Source: Sphagnum magellanicum
Taxonomy: Eukaryota > Streptophyta > Sphagnopsida > Sphagnales > Sphagnaceae
Length of the DNA: 64,000 bases
Direction of reading: 5' to 3'
Assembly (NCBI GenBank): GCA_021904315.1
Contig: CM038919.1
Span: forward strand, 992,001-1,056,000
Positions 23,878 through 35,268 of this stretch are shown in pieces. The position numbers were made by a program, and so were the translations under genes. A model generated the notes under the pieces. The model worked only from the letters and a program-made list of their open reading frames with translations, was not told the DNA's origin and made no database searches. Every line of letters starts with the position of its first letter. Within the stretch, counting starts at the first letter, position 1.

Positions 23878-24089
23878 TCTCTTGAAATCTCTGTGAAGAG
23901 GGCTATAAGAAGGCTCTTCCTGCTACATGTATAGGATCTTGTCTATTCATTGAAGGATTCTTCTTCCTAATCAATGTCTCTAGGAATGAACAAATCTAAC
24001 ATGTCTTCATGTGCATAGCATTTGGCACTGCAGAGCCACCAACAGTGGTAATCAAACTTCAAAGTTACCTGCATGCACAAGGTAAACCC

Positions 24090-24240
24090 TAAACCTTTTG
24101 AGATGCTGAAAACTGCTGATGGGACAATTCATTTTACTTTGGTTACTGCTGCCATGGAGGTCAATTGATGGAACCTAATGAAGTCCATGGAACAGTAGGG
24201 CTAGCCCAAGGGCCAGGGCATTCCAAACATCCTTCCCACT
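24090..24240 (+). repeat. Dispersed repeat, copy 1 (mate at 26556-26700)
   Basis: About 145 bases beginning near 'ccttttgagatgctgaaaa' and ending near 'agggcattccaa' match 26556-26700 in the same orientation. No TIR or coding content. Confidence 0.6.
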
Positions 24241-24479
24241 CTTAAGGAGTACGTGTAAGATTCGTACCCTTTTCTACAAGGGATATTCATGGATAAAGCA
24301 GATATTCACAGTGGGCACTCTATTATCGAAATGCCCCACAACCAGCTGAAGAAAAAACTATGCTCTGTAAGGTGCTTTCTGATCACACTAGAAAAATTGG
24401 TGAAGGTCTTTAGAGCACCAGGCAGGGGTGGGTCTTGGACATTGTTGCCTCAGTTGAACATATACCCCATCACAGACCA

Positions 24480-25310
24480 AATATCCACTCAAAATTTGGT
24501 ATAAACATTCTTGAATTTAAGTGCAGTGAAACTTCATTATAATCACACTGACTAGACACATTCCTGGTAAATCAGACAGTTTGAGTTATGCAAAACATGC
24601 AGTTTAATGCAAACATTATTTTGATTACAACTCCCATCACATTTGTTAGTAGCTTAGGTTTGGTTTGATGTACAAAGGTAAGTCACAACTCACAAGCATA
24701 GATATGTTATTTGTAATTGTTTTGGAACTGGGTCTCAAGTGGGACCCAGTGGTTTAACATGAACCTCATACGCATGAACTTTATGTGAAGTTTGTGAGTC
24801 TTCCAATGAGAATGAAAACTTGATGAAAGTAAAATTTGGCCAGACAAGGTTACCTGCATGCACACATGTACTCACAACACATCATCACTCTATGAAGGAT
24901 GGTTTCAAAATTTTCACATTTGTCACTTCAGATACTTCCCCAAAGCTTTCAAGTTAAATTGCATTTCAAGCATGTGGCACTGCATGAAGCTTACTTGGCA
25001 TTGTTGGAAATGATCCTGCACACATCATGACTCCTCTCCACATCTCATCTGTAATACCCATGGGCACTAATCACATTTACTTGCATTGCATTTAAGGTAA
25101 TCATACAGATGTCTTTGACAGGCACTTGGGTCATGAAGATAAACAAGGGTCCTAACAGACAAAGCTAACATTTACACTGCCCTCACTGAAATCATGGTCC
25201 AACAAACAAAAATGCCGGTATAACAACATTTGCAACCACAGCACTTGTTGCCACTTCCATGAGGACTAACTAGTAAAAACTATTGAATCGCACAAGTTCA
25301 TTTTCCACAT
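24480..25310 (+). other. Orphan F-box/LRR upstream block, no gene attached
   Basis: Segments of this stretch match, inverted, the far-upstream DNA of gene D at 42350-43360. Examples are 'attcttgaatttaagt', 'ttccccaaagcttt', 'gcattgttggaaatg' and 'caaagctaa'. Its right end (25222-25304) matches the proximal promoter of genes B and C ('catgaggactaactag', then 'cgcacaagtt'). No F-box frame follows within the next kilobase. It is probably the remnant of a further duplicated unit whose gene is lost or never came with it. Confidence 0.65.
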
Positions 25311-26029
25311 AAATTGAAAGGCTTTGGTATAGCCACAAGAGGACTAAAACAGAAAATGATAGCTTCAACTACATCACACTCTGTGATCAACATTTCATAT
25401 TCGACATAGTGCATCAACATACTTAAAGAGTACTCACCACATAAGGCAACAAGTCAATTTTCAATCTTAATCTACACTGATCACTTCAAAACATCACAAC
25501 CCCAGGTTCAGAACACCACTGCCCATTCTTCTCACTTTCAGCGAGTGCATAAAAAATAACAGAAACGTGTTTGCTACACAACAGAACAAAAAATCCAGCA
25601 CAGAACAAATTCTTGATGTGAATGCAGTATGCAGATGAATGCATTTGAACCCACCATTCCTATGACTGCACTCATGCCCACATGATTCCTTTAACTTTGA
25701 CACAACATAAAAGGAATTTGCAGCATTCAGATAGTTGCAGGCTAGTAGTACATCTGCAATTTACATTCTGCAATGTTCAGATTACACTCTATTGAAAAAG
25801 CCACACCAAAGCTCAGCATTTGGAGAATTTTGACCTCCAATCTTACTTCCTCAGAGTATGCTGAAAATCTTTTAAAGACCACATTCTGATTCCTCACATT
25901 CAACAACATGCACTGCATAGCTAATGTGTGACAGTTGATGTCATACACACGATATATAAGGCTGGTATTGCCTCAACTCATACCGGACTGGTAGGGTCCT
26001 TACTACCTACTAGTTTTGACACTGGGTTG
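25311..26029. other. No gene seen
   Basis: Two minus-strand frames of 68-69 codons (25494-25703 and 25742-25948) have no recognisable features. The coding sequence expected after the orphan promoter is absent. Confidence 0.4.
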
Positions 26030-26032
26030 TTA

Positions 26033-26324
26033 GAGCATCTCCAGCGGTGCTCAGTACGTGACCCTGTGAAAATAATTTTCACGTCCATGTTTTAGTTGTG
26101 TGCTCTTTTGCAACCCCACCCATAAAACTGAAACTGGGAGAGCAAATAGGTGTGGGATTACTAATATCAAACCACCTGGACCAATCGTAATGAGACCAGC
26201 CACAGCAACATGCGCAATTATGCTGAGCCAAAACCACTTTCCTGAGCCAAACCGACAAATGTTGGATTTTCTTCATCCAATTTTACTGTGCAGGATCTCA
26301 TACCGAGCGCAGCTGCCGATGCTC
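26033..26324. mobile_element. PIF/Harbinger (Tourist)-like MITE
   Basis: 292 bp with imperfect terminal inverted repeats beginning GAGCATC and ending GATGCTC (about 20 bp, four mismatches). The flanking duplication is TTA (26030-26032 and 26325-26327). TIRs starting GAGCATC with TWA duplications are typical of plant Harbinger-type MITEs. An inner palindrome, GTGAAAATAATTTTCAC, lies at 26066-26082. No coding capacity. Confidence 0.75.
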
Positions 26325-27442
26325 TTATACTGTACACTATTTTGTTGCAATATTTGTTTCAATCCAAATCAGTTAGCCGATCAGGCATAGTAGGTTTTTG
26401 GCGGGTGTTTGCCTCAATGATGTAAACTGAATGGGTAGGTAGGAACAATTGTGATAGGTAGGAAAGAGGGCTAAACTCTATGGGATGGGAGAGGCCTCAA
26501 GGCTGACATATCAGCAAATGACCTCTAGAACACTCACTATGTGTGAGCTTCCGCAAAAAGAACGGTAACCTTTTGACATGCTGAAAATACTGGTGGGCTG
26601 CCATTGAGCTTTGAGGTCATTTGATTGAGCCTAATCAAGGCCATGGATGTGTAGGGTAAGCCCAAGGGTGGGGGCATTCCAACCCCAACCTCCCATGAAT
26701 TTAATTACGCACTTCAATACTGCAAAGAAACATGATATGACCAAAAGGGAAAGCCAAGGTTGTTGGTTGGTTGATTGATTCATCACCTATACAGCTCTTC
26801 TTATATGTAATAAAGTGAAAACTCAACTTAATATTCCATGAAATAATGAAAACAGCCTCAAAGAAAATTAAGGAGAGAAAAAAAAGCATTTGAGCAAAAA
26901 TATTTGAACATAATTGATAAATAATAATTGTTGGTAATTGTTGGAATGGCTATAGAAGACTAGCTAGCTAGAATAAGGTCCAATTGAATTGAAGCGCCTT
27001 TGAGCTTTTACTATGTAGATTTGAAACCTTGCCCAAGGTAGAACATGACATCCATTGAATGTAGTCTCTTTCTTGGGTGAAAAATCACCAGAAGATGAAA
27101 CTATTCTTTTAAATGAATATTTTATCATAAATTCCTTTTCAAAATAAAAATAGGCCAAGTTTATCCCAAATTTGTTTTTTGGGGGAGAGTGGGGTCACAC
27201 AGAAGTTTATTGGTTATTGATTTAATGGTCCTTTACAAAAGTGATGGCGACTAAGGCAAAATCTATCTTGGGAAACTCGTCACCATAGTTGCATCACAAA
27301 ATTGAAAAAAAAACTTGAATGGCATTATTTCATCCACATGTAATCAATTGGAATTCCACTCCATGATTATGGTGGTGGGTGTTAGTAAACCAATTATGGC
27401 ATCATAAAATAGAGTACCATATAATTTTTAACAATAAAGTTG
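26325..27442. other. Spacer with a dispersed repeat copy at 26556-26700
   Basis: 26556-26700 is the mate of 24090-24240 ('ccttttgacatgctgaaaa' ... 'gggcattccaa'). The rest is AT-rich with no gene seen. Confidence 0.5.
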
Positions 27443-28106
27443 CAGTAACCCCCTTCACAATCACGCCGTTGGTGACCACTTTTTTGTGTGACACTAATGA
27501 ATTGTAATTTAAACATATATAATCACATTCTATATAAACCCTTACAAGATTGTGACTATAGGTAAAATAAACTTAAAAGAAATTTTTTTTATGCCAATTG
27601 TTTAAATTTTTTACATGGCTTATTTTAAGCTTTATTATGTATTATTAGACTTCGAGAAGGTTGTGATTTTTGCATGTTTTAATGCAATAATTTATATTGA
27701 ATTTGAGATCCTTAATTATTAATTGTGTATTTTATCAATCAGATTTTTTTTAATTAAATTTTTTTGCTTTTTGGTCAAATTTGCATTTTTTTGCTTGTTT
27801 GTTCTAAAAAGTTCTTTTTTCATTTTTCTTCAACTGGATTCATTGTTGTTAGTATGGACAATTTGAACACAAAACAACATTAACTCTACTAATGGTAATT
27901 ACAATTTACAAAACTCTAATATTTTCCTCATATTTCTCCCATTATAATACATTTACAAAATAACTTTTGCAAATATTTTGTGCTATTAATGACTGTGATA
28001 GTGACTTAAAAAATTATGTTTCTTATTAAAATGGATGGTTACCAAAAAATGTGTGACACAAACAAGAATGTGACTAAAATGGCATGATTATAAAAGGGGT
28101 TTACTG
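27443..28106. mobile_element. pogo/mariner-like MITE (CAGTAA termini)
   Basis: The left end CAGTAACCCCCTT and the inverted right end CAGTAAACCCCTT match over about 28 bp, to AATCACGCC/AATCATGCC. The right flank is TA and the left flank is TG, so the TA duplication is half decayed. TGTGTGACAC recurs near both ends. 664 bp, AT-rich, no transposase. CAGTAAA-type ends with TA duplications recall plant Emigrant/Lemi (pogo) elements. Confidence 0.65.
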
Positions 28107-28108
28107 TA

Positions 28109-31100
28109 TTTACATGAAATAGAGGATGCAATACCAAGAGTGGCAATTTTCACATTAAGAGGGCGAGTTCAAAATGAGATCAAAGTTTGATAATAAGAAA
28201 ATACATTGGCATTAAACATAGTTTGGAACTCTTTTCCCTTTCAATGTCAATGGTAAAACAAATTCTAACACTTGGTGTCCCACTAGATGGATAACAAACA
28301 TTAAGAAGTGAAAAAGAATAACAAGGTGATAAGGACCCAAAGGAGAAATTATTTTAAGGATATTTAAATAATATCAAGACAAAATTTTAATTTTCAAGAA
28401 ATTTGAAATAACATCTTCACAAAAACTTGTTTGTGAATGGCCTTGCAACTATTAGGATGCAAACATTCAATTGTATAGTCAAAATATTGGAATGCTAAGT
28501 GTTGTTAAAAAGGTGAATTTTGATTAGTACTTTAAAATAACTATATAATTAGCTATAAATAATACTATAATGGAAAGTTCTTTCCAAATGTTACAAAAAT
28601 GGACACTTGAAATGTTTAATTTGAAATCTATATGAAGAAATTATGAATCACCAGATTTTCATTAAATTGTTTATTGAAGAATTTTTTTTTGGGGACAATT
28701 TTAAAGGTCAAATCAACTTTGATTGGGATATATGAAATGAGATTCTAAAGTTTTTTTTTGAAGGACTACAAAATAAACTCTTCAAACGTTCAATCTAAAA
28801 TTCTTTTGAGGAAATTATGAATTTTCAAATTTTCATAATCAACACATTGCTCTAAGTAACAAATCTACCACTTTGTTAGAGGTATTGCCTTACTGAGTTT
28901 TGTCCCACAATTGACCTTTGACGATACATTGAACATTTAGCAAAGATTTCATTTAGTTCAATTTCGGTTGGAATTGCCTTTATGGCAAGGCCGCTAACTA
29001 TTTTGAGAATGGATGGCATGGACTCTTTGATTAATATTTAAGGTTTAAGTTCTTAGAAAGTACATATTCTCTTTCATTTTTCTTAAGCATTATAGGGTAA
29101 ATTACCTTTTGAGGTATTCATTTGAGGACCTTTTTTCACTTTTGTATATTCATTCATTGGAATATAGAATTAAACTTTATTGAATTTTTAAAAATATTTG
29201 TAATCTTGTTTTGATCTTGAATTCTACTGTAGACTGTTTTTAGATTGTTTTTCACCAATTTGTGATACTTTTTCAATAGAATTGAATTAAAGATTTTATA
29301 TCATTTCATGGGGTAAGGGGTTTCAATGAAACATCTTCCTCAAGACTAATTTCAAAGTTTTCAATTATGTTGTCCAAATGATTACCTTAATGTAATCCCA
29401 AGAATGTTTTAGATCTTGTTATTGACATTGAAAAATATATAAGCTATTTCAATTGATGTTCATAATAATCCCTTGGCAAGCTTTGAAAAAAAATAAAAAT
29501 CCCAATAATTTTTTTCAATCTTGTTATTGACAGATTGTAAGTTGTTTCAAATGATGTTCATGATAATTATGTCATAACATTTGGGCACTTTTTAAAAAGG
29601 TACTCCCATCAAGCTATAATTTTCATGAGGGATATAATGAGATTTAGGTTTATATAATATTGGTACTATGATAAAATATTGGAAAGGATTTAATCTTTTA
29701 TAATATAAAAAAAAGTTGACATTACATTTTATATAGAAATGACATGGACTCATAATTGCGTTATGACATGTAGCATTGGAGCAATGGATACAATTTTTTA
29801 AAAATGGAATGGCAAAATAAATGTAAGCCAAAAGTGGAATAATTGAATGGGAAATATGTTTTTTAATTAGTTCTGGAAAAGTGTGACCTAAATTGTTGAG
29901 AAAATCTTTGAAATTTATATATAGATGAATTTTAAATTAATTTTTGAGAACATTGGTAGTACATGGGATTTTTTGATTATCCTTTTTTAAAATATGAAAA
30001 TTGTCAGTTTTTAAGATAATGGTTGCTTATTTTGTGTTGTGAAATCGATAAAATATGGACTCCACATTCGTTCTTTTCTCTTCACCTTAGGGTGCTTTCA
30101 CTCTTGATATAGATTCCAAATTGCAATGGACTCTTTAGTGATGAAATTGTTTTGATTGAGAAACGAAACTTATGCAACATTGTGTCCAATATCATGTAGT
30201 GGTATGTTCTCAAACTCATGTTATTGTGTGTCCCAATTTCATGCACATGACCTTATAAATGTCCCCAATGACATGCCAATTGACCTTATTTAATATCCCA
30301 AATGAAGCCCCATTTTTGCCATGAAAGTTATCTTACAATATTTTGGCTTTACAAAAGAATTTCCAAAGTCATAGTCATCTATTTTCCAAAGTTTAAGTTT
30401 GCAATGATGGATGATGAAAAAATATAAGGAAAACTATTGATGCATGGAATTGGAGTTGGTTCCAATTATCACAATGATTAAAAGTGAAAACACATGGATA
30501 AGAGAGAGCAAATATAAGTTTTTAAAGACAGTTTGTTGCATTATGATCTTTAAACATTGATACATCTTCTAAGAAAATTTATTCTCACAATATCTTCAAA
30601 CTAATAATGCATTGGAACAAATGAAAAAAAATTCACATAATATCTTTTTTGGAAATGCAATCAAATTCTCACAAAATTTGATTTATTATGAGATATGATT
30701 TAAATTTGTTAAAATTCCCATCTTCTAACCACAAAAAATGGCATGAACAACCAAGTGGAACAAAATATGTATACGAAACAACTATAATCAGACATATCTT
30801 CACCAAAGGTGAGCATGGTTGTTAACAAAATAGGGTGTAGGGTTGGATTTGAGTTGCAACAATGGTAAGGTATTGGAACATTTATTTGAACTAGACACTC
30901 CAAACATGAAAATGGGTTAAGTCACCAACAATAAGATGCATTTATTATTGCAAAGATGTTGCAATTACTGTATGTTTTGAGCCTCTAGGGCTACAAGGTG
31001 AAAAAGGATTAAATCATCAATAATAGTGCTTGGAATCACTAAAAACAAAATGTATTTTTTAATTGCATATTTGGAGTAGTTTCTATAGGCTTAAAGTGTT

Positions 31101-31270
31101 TAGGGCTACCAGTTGAAATGGGCCAAACACCAACAATTATTTATTTATATTATTTATGTAATTCTACATGTGGGGTAGTTTCTAGGTGTTAAGGGTGTTA
31201 AGGCTAGAACTTTGGTGAAATGGGCTAAAATCACCAACAATAAAATGTAATTTAAAAAAAAATTGGGAAA
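28109..31270. other. No gene seen; long AT-rich spacer
   Basis: About 3 kb of AT-rich DNA without supported coding sequence, TIR pair or tandem array. Short A/T runs are common. Confidence 0.45.
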
Positions 31271-31330
31271 TTTGGGGTCTGTTAATTGGTACTTTGGGTA
31301 TCGCTTCCCATTGGCCGGTTATGGGTTAGG

Positions 31331-31339
31331 ACACGTGTC
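31331..31339. promoter_or_regulatory. G-box (ACACGTGTC) upstream of YLMG1
   Basis: A palindromic CACGTG core at 31332-31337, about 455 bp before the YLMG1 start. bZIP and bHLH factors bind such sites in light- and ABA-regulated plant genes, which would fit a plastid gene. A single site in a promoter-distance position; function is inferred. Confidence 0.4.
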
Positions 31340-31434
31340 AGCACACCAAACATGCGTCCAGAGCATGAAGGATTTAGTTCGTGGACGACCGACGGTCGGA
31401 GGTGTTGAAGACTTGTGAGCCAGGGGTCAAGAGT

Positions 31435-31745
31435 GAACGGAAGAACTGCCGGACGGGAGATATGAAGAGTGAAGATTATGAACGGAAGAACCGCCGGACG
31501 GGACGTACGAAGAGCGAACGGAAGGACTGCCGGACGGGGAGCTATGAAGGGTGAAGATTTTGAACGGAAGGAACACCGGACGGGGAGGTATGAAGGATGT
31601 AGATTTGGAACGGAAGGACCACCGGACGGGGAGGTATGAAGGGTGTAGATTTGGAACGGAAGGACCGCTAGACGGGAGGCTCGAAGAGTGAAGATTTGGA
31701 ACGGAAGGACCGCCGGACGGGAGTGTGTTGAAAGCTGAAAGCTTT
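31435..31745. repeat. 46-bp minisatellite directly before YLMG1
   Basis: The motif 'gaacggaag' plus a 'ccgccggacgggag'-like core recurs at 31435, 31480, 31516, 31562, 31608, 31654 and 31699. Periods are 45-46 bases, with one 36-base unit. The array is GC-rich, ends about 50 bases before the ATG, and so covers the core promoter or 5' UTR. It opens long minus-strand frames with repeated peptides that are by-products. Confidence 0.9.
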
Positions 31746-31792
31746 GGAACGAGCCTGTCAGCTCCCTTATCTCCATAGCCGTGCTTTTGGCG

Positions 31793-32491
31793 ATGGCGCC
31801 GCTGCTGCAATCCACGGAGGGATGGGTGGCGCCTACGAAGCGCAAGAACTCGGGTGGTGGAGGAGTGAATCTCTTGCCTCATTTTTCATTTGCGGTACAG
31901 CAGCAGCAGAAATCCTGCGAAATGTGGACGCAAAATTTGATGTCACAAGTGGTGCGGGAGCTGGAAATCTTGCAAGCCAAAGTCGATGACTGGGTGAAGA
32001 AGACGGTGGATTCCAATGGTTTCTTGCAAGGGATTTCGCAGAGAGTGGCTTTCGTCCACGCGAAGCGTAGAATGGCGACGACGTCTGCTGAGAGGTTTCC
32101 GTTGAGAAGACACAATTTTGCAGCGATAATACCCGGGGATTCTGTGGCAGAGACTGTGGTGGCCAGTTCAATCTTCAACTTCCTCAACATCTACAATACG
32201 CTGCTCATCACTCGTCTCATTCTCACGTGGTTTCCCAGCGCGCCGGAAGTCATTGCCAATCCCCTTAGCACAATCTGTGATCCCTACTTGAACGTGTTCA
32301 GAGGTATTATCCCACCGCTAGGTTCTCTGGACTTGTCGCCTATTCTTGCTTTCTTAGTCTTGAATGTGTTCACCAACACTGCCTCTGCTCTCCCGGCAGA
32401 GCTCAATGCCGGGCCATCTAGGAAACTGACCTGGAGACAACAAGTGCAGAAGAGGAAATGTCAGACACCTGTGAAGAAAGTCGAACCCTAA
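31793..32491 (+). CDS. YLMG1: Plastid YggT-family protein (YLMG1 type)
   Basis: Intronless, 232 codons from the ATG at 31793. The frame is open a few codons upstream but has no earlier ATG. Residues 1 to about 110 are basic, Ser/Gln-rich and variable, and contain a likely chloroplast transit peptide. The YggT domain follows: a first membrane segment at about 121-146 (FNFLNIYNTLLITRLILTWF), the loop NPLSTICDPYLNVFRGIIPP at 156-175, then LGSLDLSPI and a second membrane segment at about 180-200. The family (cyanobacterial YlmG; plant YLMG1 and CCB3) is linked to chloroplast nucleoid distribution and cytochrome b6f biogenesis. The match to plant YLMG1 is strong. The membrane topology is inferred from hydrophobicity. 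The next supported coding sequence downstream is gene C. Confidence 0.9.
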   Translation: MAPLLQSTEGWVAPTKRKNSGGGGVNLLPHFSFAVQQQQKSCEMWTQNLMSQVVRELEILQAKVDDWVKKTVDSNGFLQGISQRVAFVHAKRRMATTSAERFPLRRHNFAAIIPGDSVAETVVASSIFNFLNIYNTLLITRLILTWFPSAPEVIANPLSTICDPYLNVFRGIIPPLGSLDLSPILAFLVLNVFTNTASALPAELNAGPSRKLTWRQQVQKRKCQTPVKKVEP

Positions 32492-34639
32492 GTTCGTTGT
32501 AGTAGCAAAGTTTTGCTCTTTAAAAGACAATGACTCCCGAAGAGTTCGCTTGCTTGCTTCCTTCCATTCTGTACTCTTGAGTTGGACTTCTCCTCATTTT
32601 ATTATTCAGTTTTGTGATTTGTTTTGGTTGCAAAAGGAGCTCAAGTTTGGCATTATTCAAGAGTCTTTTATGGGGCCATGCTCATCTCTTTGGACCTCAC
32701 ATCTCACTGTTGCAAAATCGGGAGTATCATGTACCATTGCACTACAAAGATTTCTTTGTGCATCTGTTAATGGTGGTACACCACCCTTGTACATGCCAGC
32801 TTGCAGCCACTTGGAGTATCTTCAAGCAATTAGTTTGTAATAGTTCTGCCATTCATAATCTTCTAGATTTTTGTTCTTGTGTAGTTGCCTAACAACAGCG
32901 GTTGCTGAATTTGATAGAGTGCTGCAGGGTTGAGCAGTTGGAAAGTTCACTAAGACAGAATATGCCACCTTGTATTGTAATGATTGTAAATCCTTAGCAG
33001 CATTTCTAAGGATGCAAACTCTGTCCAGTTACTCTTACATGCTTGTTAACTGGTACAAAGTGATGAGCGCAATGGTATCTTTGATTTGGTGATACTGGAA
33101 CAATACCAAGTGCAAGGATGATTGGTTGTGGAGCCTGTTTAACTCTGGGATTTTCAGATCATATCAGAATTGTGTCGGTGGTAGTTTCACAGATTGCTGC
33201 TGCAATTGGGAAGTACCCTATTTAGCCCTCTCAAATCCAGTCCCAGTTTGTTTGAATTCCAGGGTGATGATAGGGCTTTCAAGTTTTGATGGAATTCTCC
33301 AATCCAGCAGTGGTGCAAATGACAAATTTTCCAAGTCAGATTGTATTTCTGAAATGTTTGAGGAAGGTGCTGTTGTTGGGTTAGATTGTTTGACACCAGA
33401 GTGACAGGAAAATTGCAACTCTGCTGAAGTCTACCTGCCAGAATTGCACTGATCATGCTTATATGGTGAGAAAGTTTCCTAGCAAGATGATATGACAGGA
33501 CTTTGGACTCTGATGAGTAGTCATTCAGATGCCGACTGGTGCTGCATAATTCAACATCTGAGCAGAAATCTAAGAAGTGAGTTGTCTCACTGTGCTTGGA
33601 AGACTTGTTGCAAGGTCCTTTGAATATGAAGGAGATTTTATGTACTAGGGAGAACTGTGAACTCTGGAAGTCACCCCAACATATTTTCTGTATGCTGCAG
33701 GAATTAGTGACCAATCAGTTGATGCTGAAATTTGCTCTCAATTTCCAGGGATGAGATTACAAGGCTCCAGCATCCATGTGATTAAGTTGAATTATTTCTG
33801 TGTCCACATTCATATGACTGTCTGCTAAGAGATGCTATTTGAGATTTGTGTGCATGGAGAATCAATTGCACATCAGGCCAAGTCCAGACAGCAAATAAGT
33901 CTCAAAAATTTGGCATCATTGTTGCAGAGCGAATTATTTGAGGATTAAGGACAAGATCATGTGACTTCCAGCTGCACAGAGTCCTAGGTAGAAACTCTAT
34001 TGCTTACACTTGGCCTGGAAAACATTCATGTATCTGTATGTGCTTGTTGCTCAGTGATCTTACAAAATTACATGTGAAATTGAAACTACTCAACTTAAAA
34101 TATCCATATTAAGGGAAGGAGAGCACCATATTGAAAAGAGCAGACTTTAAGTATATATTTCATTCACAATTTTCAAAGAAGTTTCACATGATGGGTTAGT
34201 AGTTGTGTTCTGAAAGGTTACAACATTCTCTGTTCACCATCTATTCCTACAGAAGGAGTGGCCAGTACCTGCTTTGTTAAAACATGAAGACAACCAAGGC
34301 TACAGAGACATTTGACCAAATTGGGAAAGGGTAACAACTTGGTGTGCATTTTAGCAATCAAGATGTTTTCATGAATGAAATGCTAAATGTCCAATCCACT
34401 AGATACATGGTATGTCTCTGCAACATGTACTAGACAACTTGATGCACTGGTTTTATCGAAACAGGTTGCATTTAGTGCACCTGCCAAGGTTGAGATGAGC
34501 ACCACTACCTTCAAGTCTGATCCTGCCCTCATCCTTTTCTCTTAACTGTGTACACTCCAACAAACTGCAAAGGAAATTGGTCACAATTAAAGACAGCTCT
34601 CTGAACAATTCCTTCAATATTGGCAGACATGGTCTCACT
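32492..34639. other. YLMG1 3' region, then spacer; no supported gene
   Basis: The first few hundred bases are probably the YLMG1 3' UTR. Overlapping frames at 33126-33404 (plus) and 33187-33714 (minus) show no motif or conserved relative here and are rejected as genes. Confidence 0.4.
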
Positions 34640-35268
34640 GATCATCAGAGACAAGGACGTGCTTTCTGCAATCTAAAATTCCCCATTGCCTTGAAACAAC
34701 AAAAAGTGGGTGATTTTGTCTATATTGTTGGACTTGGAAGTCACATTTGTACACAAGAATCTTAATTGTTTGCTGTACAAAATTATTGAGTTCTAGTTGA
34801 TGAACTGGCAGTGCAATGTGTTCAAATTTCTTTGAAGGAGAAGAAGAGGAGACAACTACTGAAGTTGCTGATGGATGGAAACTCTGTTGCTCTGTAGTTA
34901 GTTCAATCAGATCACAAGTACTGACGTTGCTGTTGGATGCAAACTCTGTTGCAATGGAGTGCAAGTGCATGTACATGAGTACAAGCAAATAAATTTTGAA
35001 CAATTTCAAAAAAAACTTGTCAGACCACAAGCAACTGGAATCACACTGTGAAAGGCAATGTTTTGCATTGTCAATTGAATGTCTGATAATGTGCAAGAAG
35101 AGTAGGGAGATGCTACTTTCTGTTGCAATGCAGGGAAAGCTTGACATTATTTGCAAAAAGCTTATCTGCATCATGACCCGAAGCAGCTTTCGCTTGCACT
35201 AGAACAATCCAAAATGCAATTCTGTACAATGCGTGGAACAGCGTGAACTACACCACCAAAAAGATGAA
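34640..35268 (-). other. 3' tail of gene C, conserved among copies
   Basis: Reading on the minus strand, the tail matches those of B and D up to about 630 bases past the stop. An inner duplication ('cttcagtagttgt' and 'cgtcagtacttgt' context, about 63 bases apart) is special to this copy. A 179-codon frame on this strand is not conserved in the other tails and is probably not coding. Confidence 0.6.

Noticed and set aside
24289-24504. 71-codon frame (KADIHSGHSIIEMPHNQLKK)
   Set aside because: It looks protein-like at the start but I could not tie it to a family, and it ends quickly. It may be an exon remnant, not enough to call.
24526-24600. A pogo-like terminus (CAGTGAAACTTCATTATAA)
   Set aside because: No matching inverted end or TA duplication was found, and the sequence is part of the duplicated upstream block.
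31282-31882. Minus-strand frames of 151-187 codons with repeated RPAVLPF/HTSP peptides
   Set aside because: They read through the 46-bp minisatellite opposite YLMG1. The period is not a multiple of three and no domain is present.
33187-33714. 175-codon minus-strand frame
   Set aside because: No ATG-led domain, no motif and no relative in the window.
34635-35174. 179-codon minus-strand frame after gene C
   Set aside because: It lies in the conserved 3' tail, but the frame is not kept in the tails of A, B and D.
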